Positions 41,007 to 51,666 are shown, counted from the stretch's first letter. The stretch: 64,000 nt of DNA from Nocardia grenadensis NBRC 108939 (GCF_001613445.1 NZ_BDCJ01000001.1:62001-126000); one strand, 5' to 3'. Translations and numbers: made by a program. The notes: generated from the letters alone by a model not told the origin.

Positions 41007-41290
41007 ACAGCACTCGAATCGGCTCGAGACGCGTAACGCGTCCTGGTGGGAGCGGCCCTGTGCTCTCAACGCCGGTTCATGACCCTATCCGAAGCCTAGG
41101 CGTCGCGGGCGGTGTGGGCAGGGGCCGCGCCGAACCCTTCGTTTCGTGGACCTACCCGCTGTGCGATACCGGCCGCACCCGACGGCCGGACCCGCATCGC
41201 GGGCCCCGGTTCGGGACGACGAGGACCGGTCCGGAAGCGATTCCGCTCTTTTCGTTTTCCGGCTTGTTTCCCGGCCGCCGGTGGTGGGCG

Positions 41291-42505
41291 TCACAGATAC
41301 CGGCGGATCGGCCACATCGCGGCCTCCCGGACGCGCTGCGCGAGCGAACGTCGCTGCCAGCGGGTTTCCTCGATCAGCACGCTGACCGTGGCGTCGGCGT
41401 CGAAATGCTCATCGAGCGTCGTGGTGAACTGTTCGTCGAGCACGACGAGCATGATCTCCTCGTCGTGGTCCAGCGAGCGCCGGTTGAAGTTCGTCGACCC
41501 CACCAGCGCCGCGATCCCGTCCACCGTGATGACCTTGGCGTGCATCATCGTCGGCTGGTATTGCAGGATCTTCACCCCGCAGGCGAGCAGATCGCTGTAG
41601 AAATGTTGGCCGGCCAGCTGGCATACGCGTTTGTCTGTGTGCGGGCCGGGCAGCAGGATCTCCACCTCCACCCCGCGTCGCGCGGCGGCGCAGAGCAGTT
41701 CGATGAAATAGGCGTCCGGCGAGAAGTAGGCCGTGGCCAGCCGGAGCCGCTGCTCGGCCGATTCGATGACGACCCGCAGCAGGGTCTGCATATCCTGCCA
41801 GCCGAGGCTCGCCGACCCCCGGACCACCTGGACGACCGCCGAACCGTGGTGTTGCTGTGGGGCGAAGCGGTCGCGCTCGTCGAAGAGCGCGTCATGGCAT
41901 TCCGCCCAGTTCTGCGCGAAGGCGGCCGCGACCCCGTCCACCGCCGGGCCCTCGATCCGCACATGGGTATCGCGCCATTCGTGCTCGTTGCGCGCGTCGC
42001 CGCACCACTCCTCGGCGATACCCACCCCGCCGGTGAACGCGGTCCGTTCATCGACAACAAGCACTTTGCGGTGACACCGGTGGTTCTGCTTGAGCGGGGA
42101 GAGGGACACCGGTCTGCGGAACCAGGCGACCTGCACTCCCGCGCGTTCCATGAGTGCCAGCAGGTCTTTCTCGATCGATCGGCTGCCGAAACCGTCCAGC
42201 AGCAGCCGTACCCGGAGACCGGCCTCGGCGCGCTCGGCGAGCGCGTAGGCGAACTGCCGGGCGATATCGCCCTGCCAGTACACGAAGGTCATCATGTCGA
42301 CGGTGTGCTCGGCGTCCCGGATGGCGCCCAGCATCGCCGGGAAGATCTCGTCGCCGTTGCGGAGCGCCACCAGCGCGTTCCCCTCGGTGGCGGCGACCCC
42401 GAGGAGCCGTTCCAGCCGCCTGCGCATCCGGACCCCCGCGGTGGGGGGCTCCGCCGCGGGAGACGCCGGCTCGGCGGGCTCGCGTAGATCTCGGGTACTG
42501 GTCAC
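41291..42505 (-). CDS. Cardiolipin synthase-type phospholipase D protein
   Basis: A 404-residue PLD-superfamily enzyme with two HKD motifs: HRKVLVVDERTAFTGG near residue 145 and HAKVITVDGIAALVGSTN near 330. Other markers are MMTFVYWQGDIARQFAYAL, RVRLLLDGFGS and LAGQHFYSDLLACGVKI. GTG 42505 follows AGAGGAG at 6 nt. It has no N-terminal membrane helices, unlike ClsA, so it is nearer the ClsB/ClsC group that act at the membrane. It should join phosphatidyl groups. Confidence 0.88.
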   Translation of the reverse strand: MTSTRDLREPAEPASPAAEPPTAGVRMRRRLERLLGVAATEGNALVALRNGDEIFPAMLGAIRDAEHTVDMMTFVYWQGDIARQFAYALAERAEAGLRVRLLLDGFGSRSIEKDLLALMERAGVQVAWFRRPVSLSPLKQNHRCHRKVLVVDERTAFTGGVGIAEEWCGDARNEHEWRDTHVRIEGPAVDGVAAAFAQNWAECHDALFDERDRFAPQQHHGSAVVQVVRGSASLGWQDMQTLLRVVIESAEQRLRLATAYFSPDAYFIELLCAAARRGVEVEILLPGPHTDKRVCQLAGQHFYSDLLACGVKILQYQPTMMHAKVITVDGIAALVGSTNFNRRSLDHDEEIMLVVLDEQFTTTLDEHFDADATVSVLIEETRWQRRSLAQRVREAAMWPIRRYL

Positions 42506-42790
42506 GATGAACTCCTCTGCCTGCACACCGAGCGTCATGCCGGTACGGGCGCTTCCTCGGTGTGCTCCGACCTTAACCGGCGGCACCGCCTCCGCTACGC
42601 GGTGCCCTGGGGTGATCACAGGTGCGCGGAACCACCTCGGCGAGCCATACCCGATCGCTTCGGCGAAGTATCGCCGCCGACGAGAATCACACCGTCCGAG
42701 CCGAGTGGGTGCCCGTCGTGGATGCTCCCGGGACCGGCGCGGCCCGGGCCGCGCCGCGGGCCGGACCGCCCACCCGGTAATAGTGGGAGC

Positions 42791-43696
42791 GTGATCTACA
42801 TCGATCTGCCACTCACCGAGGACATCCGGGCCGCGGTCGCCGCATCCTGGGGATACGAAGGCGAGAGCGAACGACTCCACGGCGGCGAGGAATCGGCCGC
42901 ATACCGGGTGGGCGAGGTCGTCGTGCGGATCGGATCGCCGCGGCGCGACCCGCAGGAGATGGAGTGGTGCCACGGGATCGCCGCCGCCGCACGCGCCGTA
43001 CCGGAGGTCGTGGCACCGCTGCCCCGCGCGGACGGATCGACGGTGGAGGTGGTGGCCGGGCGCCCCGTCAGCGTCTGGCCGCTGGTCGACGGCCGCTGGA
43101 CCGAGAGTGCGGACCGGATCCAGTTCACCGAGGCGGCCGGTCTGCTGGCCCGGGTGCATCGTGCTCTCGCCGAGCACCGGCCCCCGCCGCGGCCGCGGCC
43201 CTCGTTCCTCGAGATCGGTCTGGACGGTGCGCCCTCGGCCGAGCTACCGGACCCGGAGCTGGACCGCTGGCTGGCCGCCTTCACCGCGACGGCGCAGGCC
43301 CAGCCCCTGCACGGTGACTACTACGAGGGCAACCTGTTGTCGCGCGACGGTCATGTGGTGGCTCTGATCGATTGGGACGAGGCCGCGATCGGGCCGCCGG
43401 AACTCGAACTGGCCTCGGCGGCGCTCGAGTTCGCCGACGAGTTCGGCCGCGACCTGTCCGGTGCCCGGGCGTTCGTCGATGCCTATCTCGGCGCGGGTGG
43501 CACCGCGGGAGAACTCGACGACATCACACTCGCGCAGCTCATGCGCCACAGGTTGCGCCGGGAAGCGGTCTACTTCGGCATCGCCGTCGCCCGTGGGGTG
43601 CGGCACGACGAGGACGATCTCGAATACCACCGGCAGCGGCTGGCGGCCTTCCATCGGCTCCGGCCGGATCCGGCCTGCCTGGGGCCCACGGTGTAG
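42791..43696 (+). CDS. Aminoglycoside-phosphotransferase-fold kinase
   Basis: A 301-residue protein from GTG 42791 after GGGAG. Catalytic loop: PLHGDYYEGNLLS (HGDxxxxN). Metal motif: VVALIDWDEAAIGPPELELA. The N-lobe has GGEESAAYRVGEVVVRIG. It belongs to the APH/choline-kinase fold that phosphorylates small molecules such as sugars, choline or drugs. Resistance to any drug is not implied. The gene lies alone on the plus strand. Confidence 0.85.
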   Translation: MIYIDLPLTEDIRAAVAASWGYEGESERLHGGEESAAYRVGEVVVRIGSPRRDPQEMEWCHGIAAAARAVPEVVAPLPRADGSTVEVVAGRPVSVWPLVDGRWTESADRIQFTEAAGLLARVHRALAEHRPPPRPRPSFLEIGLDGAPSAELPDPELDRWLAAFTATAQAQPLHGDYYEGNLLSRDGHVVALIDWDEAAIGPPELELASAALEFADEFGRDLSGARAFVDAYLGAGGTAGELDDITLAQLMRHRLRREAVYFGIAVARGVRHDEDDLEYHRQRLAAFHRLRPDPACLGPTV

Positions 43697-43791
43697 TACT
43701 CGCGGGTGCGCGGACGGCCCGTGCCGTCACCGTATCGTTTCGATCCTGGCGAATTGCCGGCAATCAACCGGCGGCGTCATATCATGCCTGC

Positions 43792-44379
43792 ATGACATCC
43801 AGCGATACGCAGTACGAGGGGCCGTTGCATCGACTGGCCCGCAGCGCGTGGCAGGCGATGTTGGTCATCGGCCTGGTATCGGTGGTCGTCGGTGTCGTGG
43901 TGCTGGTCTGGCCCGGCCCGACGATCGTGGTCCTGGCCGTTCTGTTCGGTATCTACCTGCTGGTGTCGGGTGTCTTCCAATTGATCGCGGCGTTCGGCGG
44001 TCATGTCTCGGGCGGCTGGCGGGTCATGCTGATCGTCAGTGCGGTGCTGTCGTTCATCCTGGGTTTCTTCGCCTTGCGCCATCTTGGCGACGCCGTGCTG
44101 CTGATGGCCCTGTGGATCGGTATCGGCTGGATGTTCCGCGGCGTAGCGGTGCTGGTCGCCGCCGCCGACGCGCCCTCGGGCACCTCTGGGCGCGGTTGGA
44201 ACGTCTTCTTCGGCATCGTGCTGCTGATCGGTGGCGGAATGTTGATCGTCTGGCCGTTCAATTCCGTCGCGGTCCTGACCCTGGTGGCCGGTTGGTGGTT
44301 GATCTTCATGGGCATCGTGGAGGTCGTCGGCGCCTTCCAGGTACGTGGCCGGGCGAAGGTCACGCCGAATGTCCTCTGA
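43792..44379 (+). CDS. HdeD-like DUF308 membrane protein
   Basis: A 195-residue protein with six predicted helices arranged as three DUF308 repeats, each with the LxxGxxLIxxG pattern: LVIGLVSVVVGVVVLVWPGP, GIYLLVSGVFQLIAAFGG and FGIVLLIGGGMLIVWPFN. HdeD is an acid-resistance membrane protein in enterobacteria. The role in actinobacteria is unknown. ATG 43792 is chosen because it precedes a short polar head before helix 1. Confidence 0.88.
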   Translation: MTSSDTQYEGPLHRLARSAWQAMLVIGLVSVVVGVVVLVWPGPTIVVLAVLFGIYLLVSGVFQLIAAFGGHVSGGWRVMLIVSAVLSFILGFFALRHLGDAVLLMALWIGIGWMFRGVAVLVAAADAPSGTSGRGWNVFFGIVLLIGGGMLIVWPFNSVAVLTLVAGWWLIFMGIVEVVGAFQVRGRAKVTPNVL

Positions 44380-44446
44380 TCTCACGCCGTCGGCAACCGA
44401 CTGGCAATCGTGCTCCCGGCCTACCGGGTACCGGTCGGACCGGTGA

Positions 44447-45895
44447 TCACCGTCGCCTGGGTAGCAGCAATGCCGGGATCAGGGCCAGTGCGATCATGGC
44501 CGGGGCGATCAGGTAGGTGTGCTGGAAAGCTTCGGCCAGGGCGGGAGTCAGCGCGGCCCGCTGTGCCGGGGCCATGGTGTGCAGGGCCTGCAATCCGCCG
44601 TCGGCCGGCAGCAGCGCGGCCAGCGTCACCGAGGTCGTCGCGGTGCCGAGGGCGAGCGCGGTGGTGCTGATCATGTTCAGCACCGTCGATCCCGCGGGCT
44701 GTTGTTCCCGGTTCAGCGGCCGGGTCGCGGTCGTCAGCACCGGCATCATGGTGCCGCCGCCGCCCGCGCCCATCAGTAACATCGTGGCTCCGAGCGCCCA
44801 GTACGGCGTATCCGCGTCGAGCTGGATCACGAACAGCACGAAACCGGTGAGCGCCACCGCGATGGAGCCGGGCAGGTAGCGACCGGGCGGGATCCGGTCG
44901 ATCAGCCTGCCCGCCACCTGCATGGTCGCGCCCGACGCCAGCGCGAACGGAATGCCCAGCGCACCGGCCACCAGCGCCGATTCGCCACGCACCACCTGGA
45001 AGTACAGGGGCAGCAACACCATCGATCCGAAGTAGCCACTCGCGAACAGCGCCAGCAGCGCGGCCGACGTGCCGGTGATCCGATTGCCGAGCACCCGCAG
45101 ATCCAGTAGCGGCACCGCGGTGGTCAGCGAGCGGCGCACGAACGCGGCCACGAGCCCGCCGCCCATAAGGATGGGCACCCACACCGCCGGTGTGGCGAAA
45201 CCGGCGTGTTCACCCGCGGCGGTCACTCCGTAGATCAGCAGCGCCAGTCCCGGCGACATCAGCAGCAGCCCGACGACATCCAGCATGCGCGGCGGCGCCG
45301 GTGCGTCGCCGGGCAGCACTTTCACCGCCAGGAGCAGAACCAGTGCGCCCAGCGGCAGATTGATGAAGAACATCCACCGCCATGACACCTCGTCGATGAG
45401 ATAACCGCCGATCACCGGACCCAGCAGCGGACCGACCAGCACGGCCAAGCCCAGTGTGCTCATCGCCCGGCCCAGCCGCTCCGGCCCGGCGGCGCGCAAC
45501 AGGATCGTCATCGCCACCGGCATCAGCAATCCACCGCTCGCGCCCTGCACGACCCGGAACGCGATCAGCGACTGGATGTTCCAGGCCAGCCCGGCCAGCA
45601 CCGAGCCGAACGCGAATACGGCGACCGCGGCCAGATACAGCCGCTTCGCCCCGAACCGGCCGACCAGCCACGCCGAGGCCGGCACCACCGCGCCGAGCGC
45701 GAGCGAGTACCCGGTGGCCACCCACTGGATCGTGCTCAGGCCCGCGTGGAACTGCACGGACAATCTGTTGATGGCGACGTTCACTATGGTCTGATCGAGC
45801 GTCGCCATAATCGTTCCGACCACGAGAACAAGCGCGATGGTGAGCGGATTACGGGCGTCGGCCGATGGTGCCGGTGTGGTCTCGGTGGTGATCAT
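44447..45895 (-). CDS. MFS multidrug exporter, DHA2 family (14 helices)
   Basis: A 482-residue exporter. Motif D1 is ATLDQTIVNVAINRLS, motif A is AWLVGRFGAKRLYLA and motif C is LGLAVLVGPLLGPVIGGYL; the FRVVQGASGGLLMPV and WRWMFFINLPLGALVLL segments are typical for DHA2. It should export lipophilic drugs by proton antiport. ATG 45895 follows a leader with a SoxR-type palindrome 69 bp upstream, which suggests redox-drug control. Confidence 0.93.
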   Translation of the reverse strand: MITTETTPAPSADARNPLTIALVLVVGTIMATLDQTIVNVAINRLSVQFHAGLSTIQWVATGYSLALGAVVPASAWLVGRFGAKRLYLAAVAVFAFGSVLAGLAWNIQSLIAFRVVQGASGGLLMPVAMTILLRAAGPERLGRAMSTLGLAVLVGPLLGPVIGGYLIDEVSWRWMFFINLPLGALVLLLAVKVLPGDAPAPPRMLDVVGLLLMSPGLALLIYGVTAAGEHAGFATPAVWVPILMGGGLVAAFVRRSLTTAVPLLDLRVLGNRITGTSAALLALFASGYFGSMVLLPLYFQVVRGESALVAGALGIPFALASGATMQVAGRLIDRIPPGRYLPGSIAVALTGFVLFVIQLDADTPYWALGATMLLMGAGGGGTMMPVLTTATRPLNREQQPAGSTVLNMISTTALALGTATTSVTLAALLPADGGLQALHTMAPAQRAALTPALAEAFQHTYLIAPAMIALALIPALLLPRRR

Positions 45896-45964
45896 GGCTC
45901 TGGCTTTCGGTCCGGGCGGGGCGGTGGTACCGCCGGGTCTGGAGACCCTCCGGAAAGCCTGTAA

Positions 45965-45982
45965 CCTCAATCGTTATTGAGG
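45965..45982. promoter_or_regulatory. SoxR-type box upstream of the MFS exporter
   Basis: CCTCAA-TCGTTA-TTGAGG matches the SoxR half-sites exactly, extended to an 8-bp perfect repeat (ACCTCAAT/ATTGAGGT). On the minus strand TTGACC (45986-45981) is a possible -35. It lies 69 bp upstream of the exporter ATG. MerR-family regulators such as SoxR activate from a box inside the promoter spacer; the -10 (near TACAGG) is not certain. Confidence 0.6.
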
Positions 45983-46131
45983 TCAATGGGTGTGAGAAAT
46001 GTGACAGTCGCGGAAGCGAATGCCGGTGATGGAGTTCGTGCCGGGGTTTCGGTATGTGCGGTAGCCGGTTCCTGTATCGGCCGCCGCGGTTTCCCGAGCT
46101 CCGGCGGCTCGGGACCGCGTCCGGGGAGCGA

Positions 46132-46452
46132 TTATCGAGCGGAAGCCGACCAGCCGTAGTGGGTCGCGGTATGCCCCGCCGGCACCGTGGCCACGGGTGC
46201 GCCGCTGCAGTCCGGGGAGTTGTATACGTGGAAATCGCGAGTGCTGCGGTTGTCGAACCGGATCTCACGCTGGAAACCGCTCGCCCAGCAGGAATCGAGA
46301 TCGGACAATTCCAAGTTGTTGTCGACGATCACCACTTCCCGGCCGTCACCGAGACCAGCCGATCCGGTGGGAAACGCGGCTGCGGCGGGAGCCGTGGCGG
46401 TTACTGCGGCGACTGCGAGAATAGCTGTGAGAGAGAATTTTTCGAATTTCAT
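46132..46452 (-). CDS. Small secreted protein
   Basis: A 106-residue protein with a Sec signal peptide (MKFEKFSLTAILAVAAVTAT, then APAAAAFP; cleavage near residue 27). The mature part has two cysteines (SCWASG and SPDCSGAP) that may form a disulfide, and reads RSTRDFHVYNSPDCSG. No close family is recognised. It is downstream of no operon, and the hydrolase gene on the same strand starts far upstream. Confidence 0.7.
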   Translation of the reverse strand: MKFEKFSLTAILAVAAVTATAPAAAAFPTGSAGLGDGREVVIVDNNLELSDLDSCWASGFQREIRFDNRSTRDFHVYNSPDCSGAPVATVPAGHTATHYGWSASAR

Positions 46453-46462
46453 GTGCTCGATA

Positions 46463-47383
46463 TTAGCTGAGCTCCGGTGAGTAATTGCCACCGGGGCCGG
46501 TTCGACGCTGCTCGATTCGACCGAGGAATTCCTCGGCCACGCGCACGAATTCGGCCGGCCGATCATAGGTGACGATATGGCCGGCTCCGGGTAAAGTGAC
46601 CAGCTCTCCGCCGGGTGCTGCCGTGGCGGCGGCGGCGAGTTCGGTGTGGCCGACCAGGGTGTCGTGTTCGCCGCGCATCCAGAGGCTGGGCACCTCGAGC
46701 CCGGCCAGTTCGGTGAGGTAGTTGAGCCGCATGCGCCGGGGGCCGTACGCGTCGACCATCCAGTCGTCGAGTGCCGGTTCGCCGTACTCGGCCTTGGCGC
46801 GCGCTTCGGCCCGGACGAGGTCGAGGATCGTATCGAAGCCGGGTGTCTCGGCTCCGGCGGTGAGGCTGCCGATCATCGACTTCCGGAGTGTTTTCGGGCT
46901 GCGGGCGAGGTATTTGCTCGTGAGTTTCAACAGTCCCGGGGTGTTGATCATCGCCCAGGTGGTGAACTGGGCGGGCCGTTTCGCGCCGATACCGCCCGGT
47001 CCGATCGCGAGCAGGGCCGAGACCCGCTCGGGGTGGCGCAGGGCGTATCCGATACCGAGTCCGCCGCCGAGGGACAACCCGATGAGCGCTGTTCGGGGGA
47101 GGTCGAGCTGGTTGAGGAGGTCATCGAGGAAGTCGTCGAAGAACCGGCGGTCGAGGCGGCCGTGCCATGGTCGGCTGGCCCCGTGGCGGGGCAGGTCGAT
47201 CGCATGAACCTGGTATTTCGCCGCCAGGCGGTGGGCGACATCGCGCCAGACGCCCGCGGCGGTATCGAGCATGCCGCCGTGTAGCAGCAGCACGGGTGGG
47301 CCGTGGTCGCCGGACCGGTAATGGCGGACCGGGCCGCCGCGGACGACGAGGTCGGTATGAGAGGTGAAAGCGGTGGTGGTCAC
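46463..47383 (-). CDS. Alpha/beta-hydrolase
   Basis: A 306-residue alpha/beta-hydrolase fold. Oxyanion HGG is in PVLLLHGGMLDTAAG, the nucleophile elbow is LIGLSLGGGLGIG (GLSLG), and the acid and base lie in WMRGEHDTLVG and LPGAGHIVTYD. No lid motif for haloalkane dehalogenases is seen. GTG 47383 overlaps the TetR stop (GTGA). The enzyme is therefore controlled by that regulator. Confidence 0.88.
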   Translation of the reverse strand: MTTTAFTSHTDLVVRGGPVRHYRSGDHGPPVLLLHGGMLDTAAGVWRDVAHRLAAKYQVHAIDLPRHGASRPWHGRLDRRFFDDFLDDLLNQLDLPRTALIGLSLGGGLGIGYALRHPERVSALLAIGPGGIGAKRPAQFTTWAMINTPGLLKLTSKYLARSPKTLRKSMIGSLTAGAETPGFDTILDLVRAEARAKAEYGEPALDDWMVDAYGPRRMRLNYLTELAGLEVPSLWMRGEHDTLVGHTELAAAATAAPGGELVTLPGAGHIVTYDRPAEFVRVAEEFLGRIEQRRTGPGGNYSPELS

Positions 47384-48063
47384 AGAGGGTCTCCCGGTCG
47401 GGCGAGTTGATCGGACAGTTGGTCGAGCAGGGTGAGCTGGGCGTGGCGGGCGGCCGCGGCGTCCACCGGCCCGTCGCCGGCCAGTCCGCGGCCCGCCAGC
47501 TCCGCGAAGAGCGTGACGACGTCGCCGAACTCCGCCGGGCTCGCGGCGCCGAGGACGCCCGGGGCGTTGATCAGGCCGATGGTGAAGAAGCCGAGCATCC
47601 GGGTGATGGTCTCGCTCGGCACGGTGTCCACGACGACACCGGCTCGTTGCAGTCGTTCGATGTAGTCGGCGAGCCAGCCGAAACGCATGGCGTAACGCTG
47701 GTCGGCGACTCCGCGGACGTGTTCGCCCAGCACCGCGTCGTCGCCCAGATACAGCGCTCGCATGAGCGGTTCGGACAGCAGCGCCTCCACGCCGAACCGG
47801 TACACGGCGGGTAGATCGACCACGCCGTCGGTATCGCGCACCTGCTGGTGGACCTGTGTGGTCATCCGGCGCATGCTGCGGACGAGGACGGCGTCCAGGA
47901 TGGCCGCTTTGTCGGCGAACTCGCGGTAGACGGCGCCTTTGCCGATGCCGGCGCGTTCGGCGATATCCGCGACCGTGGTGCGGGGCCATCCGGTTTCGAG
48001 GATCAGCTCGGCGGCCGCGGTCAGGATCCTGCCGCGCCGGTCGGGGACCAGAGGGCGGGGCAT
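47380..48063 (-). CDS. TetR-family repressor
   Basis: A 227-residue regulator. The HTH lies at about residues 24-52 (RTTVADIAERAGIGKGAVYR). ATG 48063 is 16 bp from a perfect 11-bp inverted repeat, which is probably its own operator. It and the alpha/beta-hydrolase form one operon, and the divergent lysX gene starts about 240 bp beyond the operator. Confidence 0.93.
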   Translation of the reverse strand: MPRPLVPDRRGRILTAAAELILETGWPRTTVADIAERAGIGKGAVYREFADKAAILDAVLVRSMRRMTTQVHQQVRDTDGVVDLPAVYRFGVEALLSEPLMRALYLGDDAVLGEHVRGVADQRYAMRFGWLADYIERLQRAGVVVDTVPSETITRMLGFFTIGLINAPGVLGAASPAEFGDVVTLFAELAGRGLAGDGPVDAAAARHAQLTLLDQLSDQLARPGDPL

Positions 48064-48078
48064 ACGGCTCCTGCGGTT

Positions 48079-48110
48079 GTAGTGACCAGAATTCAATACC
48101 TGGTCACTAC
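48079..48110. promoter_or_regulatory. TetR operator, perfect 11-bp inverted repeat
   Basis: GTAGTGACCAG and CTGGTCACTAC are separated by 10 bp (AATTCAATAC), just upstream of the TetR gene. The match is exact. It overlaps the expected promoter of the TetR/hydrolase operon. Confidence 0.8.
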
Positions 48111-48348
48111 GGTAGCAGAGGTATACGGCGGTTCGACAGGCGAACTGGGCGGGATCGGGATAGCCAGTAGGATGCCAACCACTTCGAAAGGGGTTGTCGG
48201 GTCCGGCCGCGACGCGTCTTCCTGGCTTGTCCAGTGACTCCCGCGGGAAACCGGATACCGGTAGCCTTCTGTGTGCCGAAGGCGGGGGGATTTCGATGAA
48301 TACAGCGACGAGAGCGATATCCGAGGCGGATCGCGAGAGGGGTCGCCG

Positions 48349-51300
48349 ATGGCTACGAAAGCGGGGCCGACGCCTGCGCGCATCCGGCGCGGGTGGGTGG
48401 ACCGCCGTGCCGAGGTTCCACACTTCGCCGCGCTTACGGTCGGAGTGTTCGCCGTCGTCGTCGCGCTGTGGAGCCTGTCCCCGATCTTGCGCAAGGTGTT
48501 GCACGTCCCTCGCGCGTACATCGACCATTACTACTTCGGCGCGCCGGATACGAGTGTCACCTGGGCGCTGGTCCTCGGCCTGCTGGCCGCCGCGCTGGCG
48601 CGCCGCAAACGAGTCGCCTGGTGGCTGCTGACGGTCTATCTGGCCGCGTTCACCCTGCTCAATCTGTTCGAGGTGATCACCGACCACAGTGTGCACGCCG
48701 GGGTGGCTCTCGGTGTGCACCTCGTGACGCTCGGCATCCTGATCGACGCGCACCGGGAATTCGGCACCCGGGTCCGGCGCGGTGCCGGCCGGCGCGCGCT
48801 GCTGGTGCTCGTCGGCCTGTTGTCGGCCGGGACGCTGCTCGGCTGGGGACTGGTCGAGCTCTTCCCCGGGACACTGGCCCCCGGGCAACGGTTCCTCTGG
48901 TCGTTGGCGCGGGTGACCGCGCTCGCCGCGGCGATCAGCCGGGAATCCGAAGTGTTCGACGGCCGTCCCGGACCGGGGCTCAACACTCTGCTCGGGCTCT
49001 TCGGCGTGGTCGCGGTGCTGGCCGCGGTTTTCGTGCTGTTCCGGTCCCAGCGCGCCGACAACGCGATGTCCGGTACCGATGAATCCGCTCTCCGCGGCCT
49101 GCTCGCCACCTCCGCCAACCCCGACTCGCTGGACTATTTCGCCACCCGCCGTGACAAGTCGGTGGTTTTCGCGCCCGACGCCACCGCGGCGATCACCTAC
49201 CGGGTCGAGGCCGGTGTCTGCCTGGCGGGCGGCGACCCGCTCGGCACCGCTGCCCACTGGCCACAGGCGATCGCCGAATGGCGTGCGTTGTGCGCACGAT
49301 ACGGCTGGGAGCCCGCGGTGATGGGGGCGAGCGAGGCGGGCGCCCGCGCGCATGCGGCGGCCGGTGCCGCAGTCCTGCATCTGGGTGACGAGGCGATCGT
49401 CTCCACCCGCGCGCTGCGCACCCTCGGCGGCCAGCAGATGCGGTCCGTACGGCAGGCCGCCGCCCGGGCCCGCGGGCACGGCCTGCGGGTCCGGGTGCGC
49501 CGGCATCGTGACATCCCACCCGACGAGATGAGCGAGCTGATCCGGCTGGCCGATCTGTGGCGGGACACCGGGACCGAACGCGGTTTCTCGATGGCTCTCG
49601 GCCGGCTCGGCGACCGCCTCGACGGCGATTGCCTGCTCGTCGAGGCGCTGACCGCCGACGGCGAGTGCGTCGGACTGCTGTCACTGGTGCCGTGGGGTTC
49701 CTCGGGTGCGTCACTGGATCTGATGCGGCGCGGCCCGCATGCGCCGAACGGGTGCGTGGAGCTGATGGTGACCGACCTCGCGGCTGCCGCCGACGGCTTC
49801 GGCCTACGGCGACTGTCGTTGAATTTCGCGGTGATGCGATCGGTTTTCGAGGAGGGCGCGCGAATCGGTGCCGGGCCGGTCCTGCGGCTGTGGCGATCGC
49901 TGCTGGTCTTCTCGTCCCGGTGGTGGCAACTGGAATCCCTGTACCGGTCCAACGCGAAGTATCAGCCGCAATGGATACCCCGCTTCGTCTGCTACCAGGA
50001 TAAACGCTCGCTACCGCGAGTCGGTTGGGCCGCTGCGCTCGCCGAGGGTTTCGTCACGATGCCGTGGCGCAACGATCGCGGGGACGCCGCGCGAGAGCAC
50101 ACCGGCACGCGGATCGCGGTGCCCGCCGCGGTGCTGGAATCCGGTGCGCTGCACGCCGACGGCAGCCCGCCTCGCCTCGCGGAACCCGCCCCGGCGTCGC
50201 GCCCGCGCCGCAGACCCGAGCAGGTCCGGGTCCGGATGGCCGAACTCGCCGCGCTCGGCGACGCCGGTATCGACCCGTACCCGGTCGCCGTGGCGCCGAC
50301 TCATACGATCGCCGACGCGACCGGGACGGCACGCGGCACCACGGTGCGCATCGCGGGTCGGATTCTACGGCTGCGCGATTTCGGCGGCGTGGTGTTCGCG
50401 GTGCTGCGGGACTGGTCCGGCGATATCCAGGTGCTGGTCGACGCCGAGCGGGTGGGTCGCGGCCGGGTGCGCGATTTCGCCGGCTTCGATCTCGGGGACC
50501 TGGTCGGTGTCCGCGGTACGGTCGGGGCCAGCCGGAACGGAACGGAATCCGTCGTCGCCACCGAGTGGCGGCTGGACGGGAAATGCCTGCACCCGCTACC
50601 CGACAAATGGCGGGGGCTGGTGGATCCCGAAGCCCGGGTACGGCAGCGCTATGTGGATCTGGCGGTCAACGGGAACGCCCGCGGCCTGTTGCGGCGGCGT
50701 AGCGCCATCGTCCGGTCCATGCGCGAGACGCTCGGCGCCCGCGGCTACCTCGAGGTCGAGACCCCGATCCTCCAGCAGGTGCACGGGGGCGCCAATGCGG
50801 CACCGTTCCGCACCCACATCAACGCCTACAACCTCGATCTGTATCTGCGGATCGCGCCGGAGCTGTATCTCAAACGCCTGTGCGTCGCCGGGATACCCAA
50901 GGTTTTCGAGCTCGGCCGGGCGTTCCGCAACGAAGGCGCCGACTTCGCGCACAACCCCGAGTTCACGATCCTGGAGGCCTATGAGGCCTACAGCGACTAC
51001 GAGAAGATGATGGAGTTGTGCCGCAGTCTGATCCAGTCCGCAGCGCTCGCCGCGCACGGCAGGCCGATCGTCCGGCGGCCCGGCCCGGACGGCACGCTGG
51101 TCGATATCGATATCTCCGGGCCGTGGCCGGTGCGGACGATGCACGACGCGGTCGGCGAGGCGATCGGACACCGGCTCACTCCGCAGACCCCGGCGCCGGT
51201 GCTGCGGCAGTGGTGCGACGAGCGGGGGATCGCGCACCAGCCGAGCTGGGATGCCGGCGCCCTGGCACAGAAGATGTACGAGCACCTGGTCGAGGGCCAC

Positions 51301-51666
51301 ACCGGGTTCCCCACCTTCTATACGAATTTCCCGACCTCGATGTCACCGCTGACCCGGCCGCATCCCACCATCGCCGGTGTCGCGGCGAAATGGGATCTGG
51401 TGGCCTGGGGGGTCGAGCTCGGCACGGCCTACAGCGAGTTGACCGATCCGATCGACCAGCGTCGCCGGCTCACCGCGCAGTCGTTGCTCGCCGCCGCCGG
51501 TAACGAGGAGGCCATGGAGGTGGACGAGGACTTCCTCCAGGCGCTGGAACACGCCATGCCCCCGACGGGCGGGCTCGGTCTCGGCGTCGACCGTGTCGTC
51601 ATGCTCATCACCGGCGGCAGCATCCGGGAATCGCTGGCGTTCCCGCTGGCGAAACCGCACGGATAG
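48349..51666 (+). CDS. lysX: LysX, fused lysylphosphatidylglycerol synthase and lysyl-tRNA synthetase
   Basis: A 1105-residue protein from ATG 48349 (after GAGAGGGG; an upstream ATG at 48271 would add 26 polar residues). Parts: about six membrane helices (residues 30-250), an MprF-type lysyltransferase domain (about 250-590, including [20 protein letters not shown] and [13 protein letters not shown]), an OB fold ([20 protein letters not shown]) and a class II LysRS domain (about 780-1100; motif 2 [15 protein letters not shown], motif 3 [10 protein letters not shown]). It lysylates phosphatidylglycerol to lower the surface charge and resist cationic peptides. The fused LysRS makes its Lys-tRNA. 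Confidence 0.96.
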   Translation: MATKAGPTPARIRRGWVDRRAEVPHFAALTVGVFAVVVALWSLSPILRKVLHVPRAYIDHYYFGAPDTSVTWALVLGLLAAALARRKRVAWWLLTVYLAAFTLLNLFEVITDHSVHAGVALGVHLVTLGILIDAHREFGTRVRRGAGRRALLVLVGLLSAGTLLGWGLVELFPGTLAPGQRFLWSLARVTALAAAISRESEVFDGRPGPGLNTLLGLFGVVAVLAAVFVLFRSQRADNAMSGTDESALRGLLATSANPDSLDYFATRRDKSVVFAPDATAAITYRVEAGVCLAGGDPLGTAAHWPQAIAEWRALCARYGWEPAVMGASEAGARAHAAAGAAVLHLGDEAIVSTRALRTLGGQQMRSVRQAAARARGHGLRVRVRRHRDIPPDEMSELIRLADLWRDTGTERGFSMALGRLGDRLDGDCLLVEALTADGECVGLLSLVPWGSSGASLDLMRRGPHAPNGCVELMVTDLAAAADGFGLRRLSLNFAVMRSVFEEGARIGAGPVLRLWRSLLVFSSRWWQLESLYRSNAKYQPQWIPRFVCYQDKRSLPRVGWAAALAEGFVTMPWRNDRGDAAREHTGTRIAVPAAVLESGALHADGSPPRLAEPAPASRPRRRPEQVRVRMAELAALGDAGIDPYPVAVAPTHTIADATGTARGTTVRIAGRILRLRDFGGVVFAVLRDWSGDIQVLVDAERVGRGRVRDFAGFDLGDLVGVRGTVGASRNGTESVVATEWRLDGKCLHPLPDKWRGLVDPEARVRQRYVDLAVNGNARGLLRRRSAIVRSMRETLGARGYLEVETPILQQVHGGANAAPFRTHINAYNLDLYLRIAPELYLKRLCVAGIPKVFELGRAFRNEGADFAHNPEFTILEAYEAYSDYEKMMELCRSLIQSAALAAHGRPIVRRPGPDGTLVDIDISGPWPVRTMHDAVGEAIGHRLTPQTPAPVLRQWCDERGIAHQPSWDAGALAQKMYEHLVEGHTGFPTFYTNFPTSMSPLTRPHPTIAGVAAKWDLVAWGVELGTAYSELTDPIDQRRRLTAQSLLAAAGNEEAMEVDEDFLQALEHAMPPTGGLGLGVDRVVMLITGGSIRESLAFPLAKPHG

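Noticed and set aside
42791..43696. Aminoglycoside resistance gene
   Set aside because: Only the kinase fold is seen. Nothing in the active site or neighbours points to a drug substrate.
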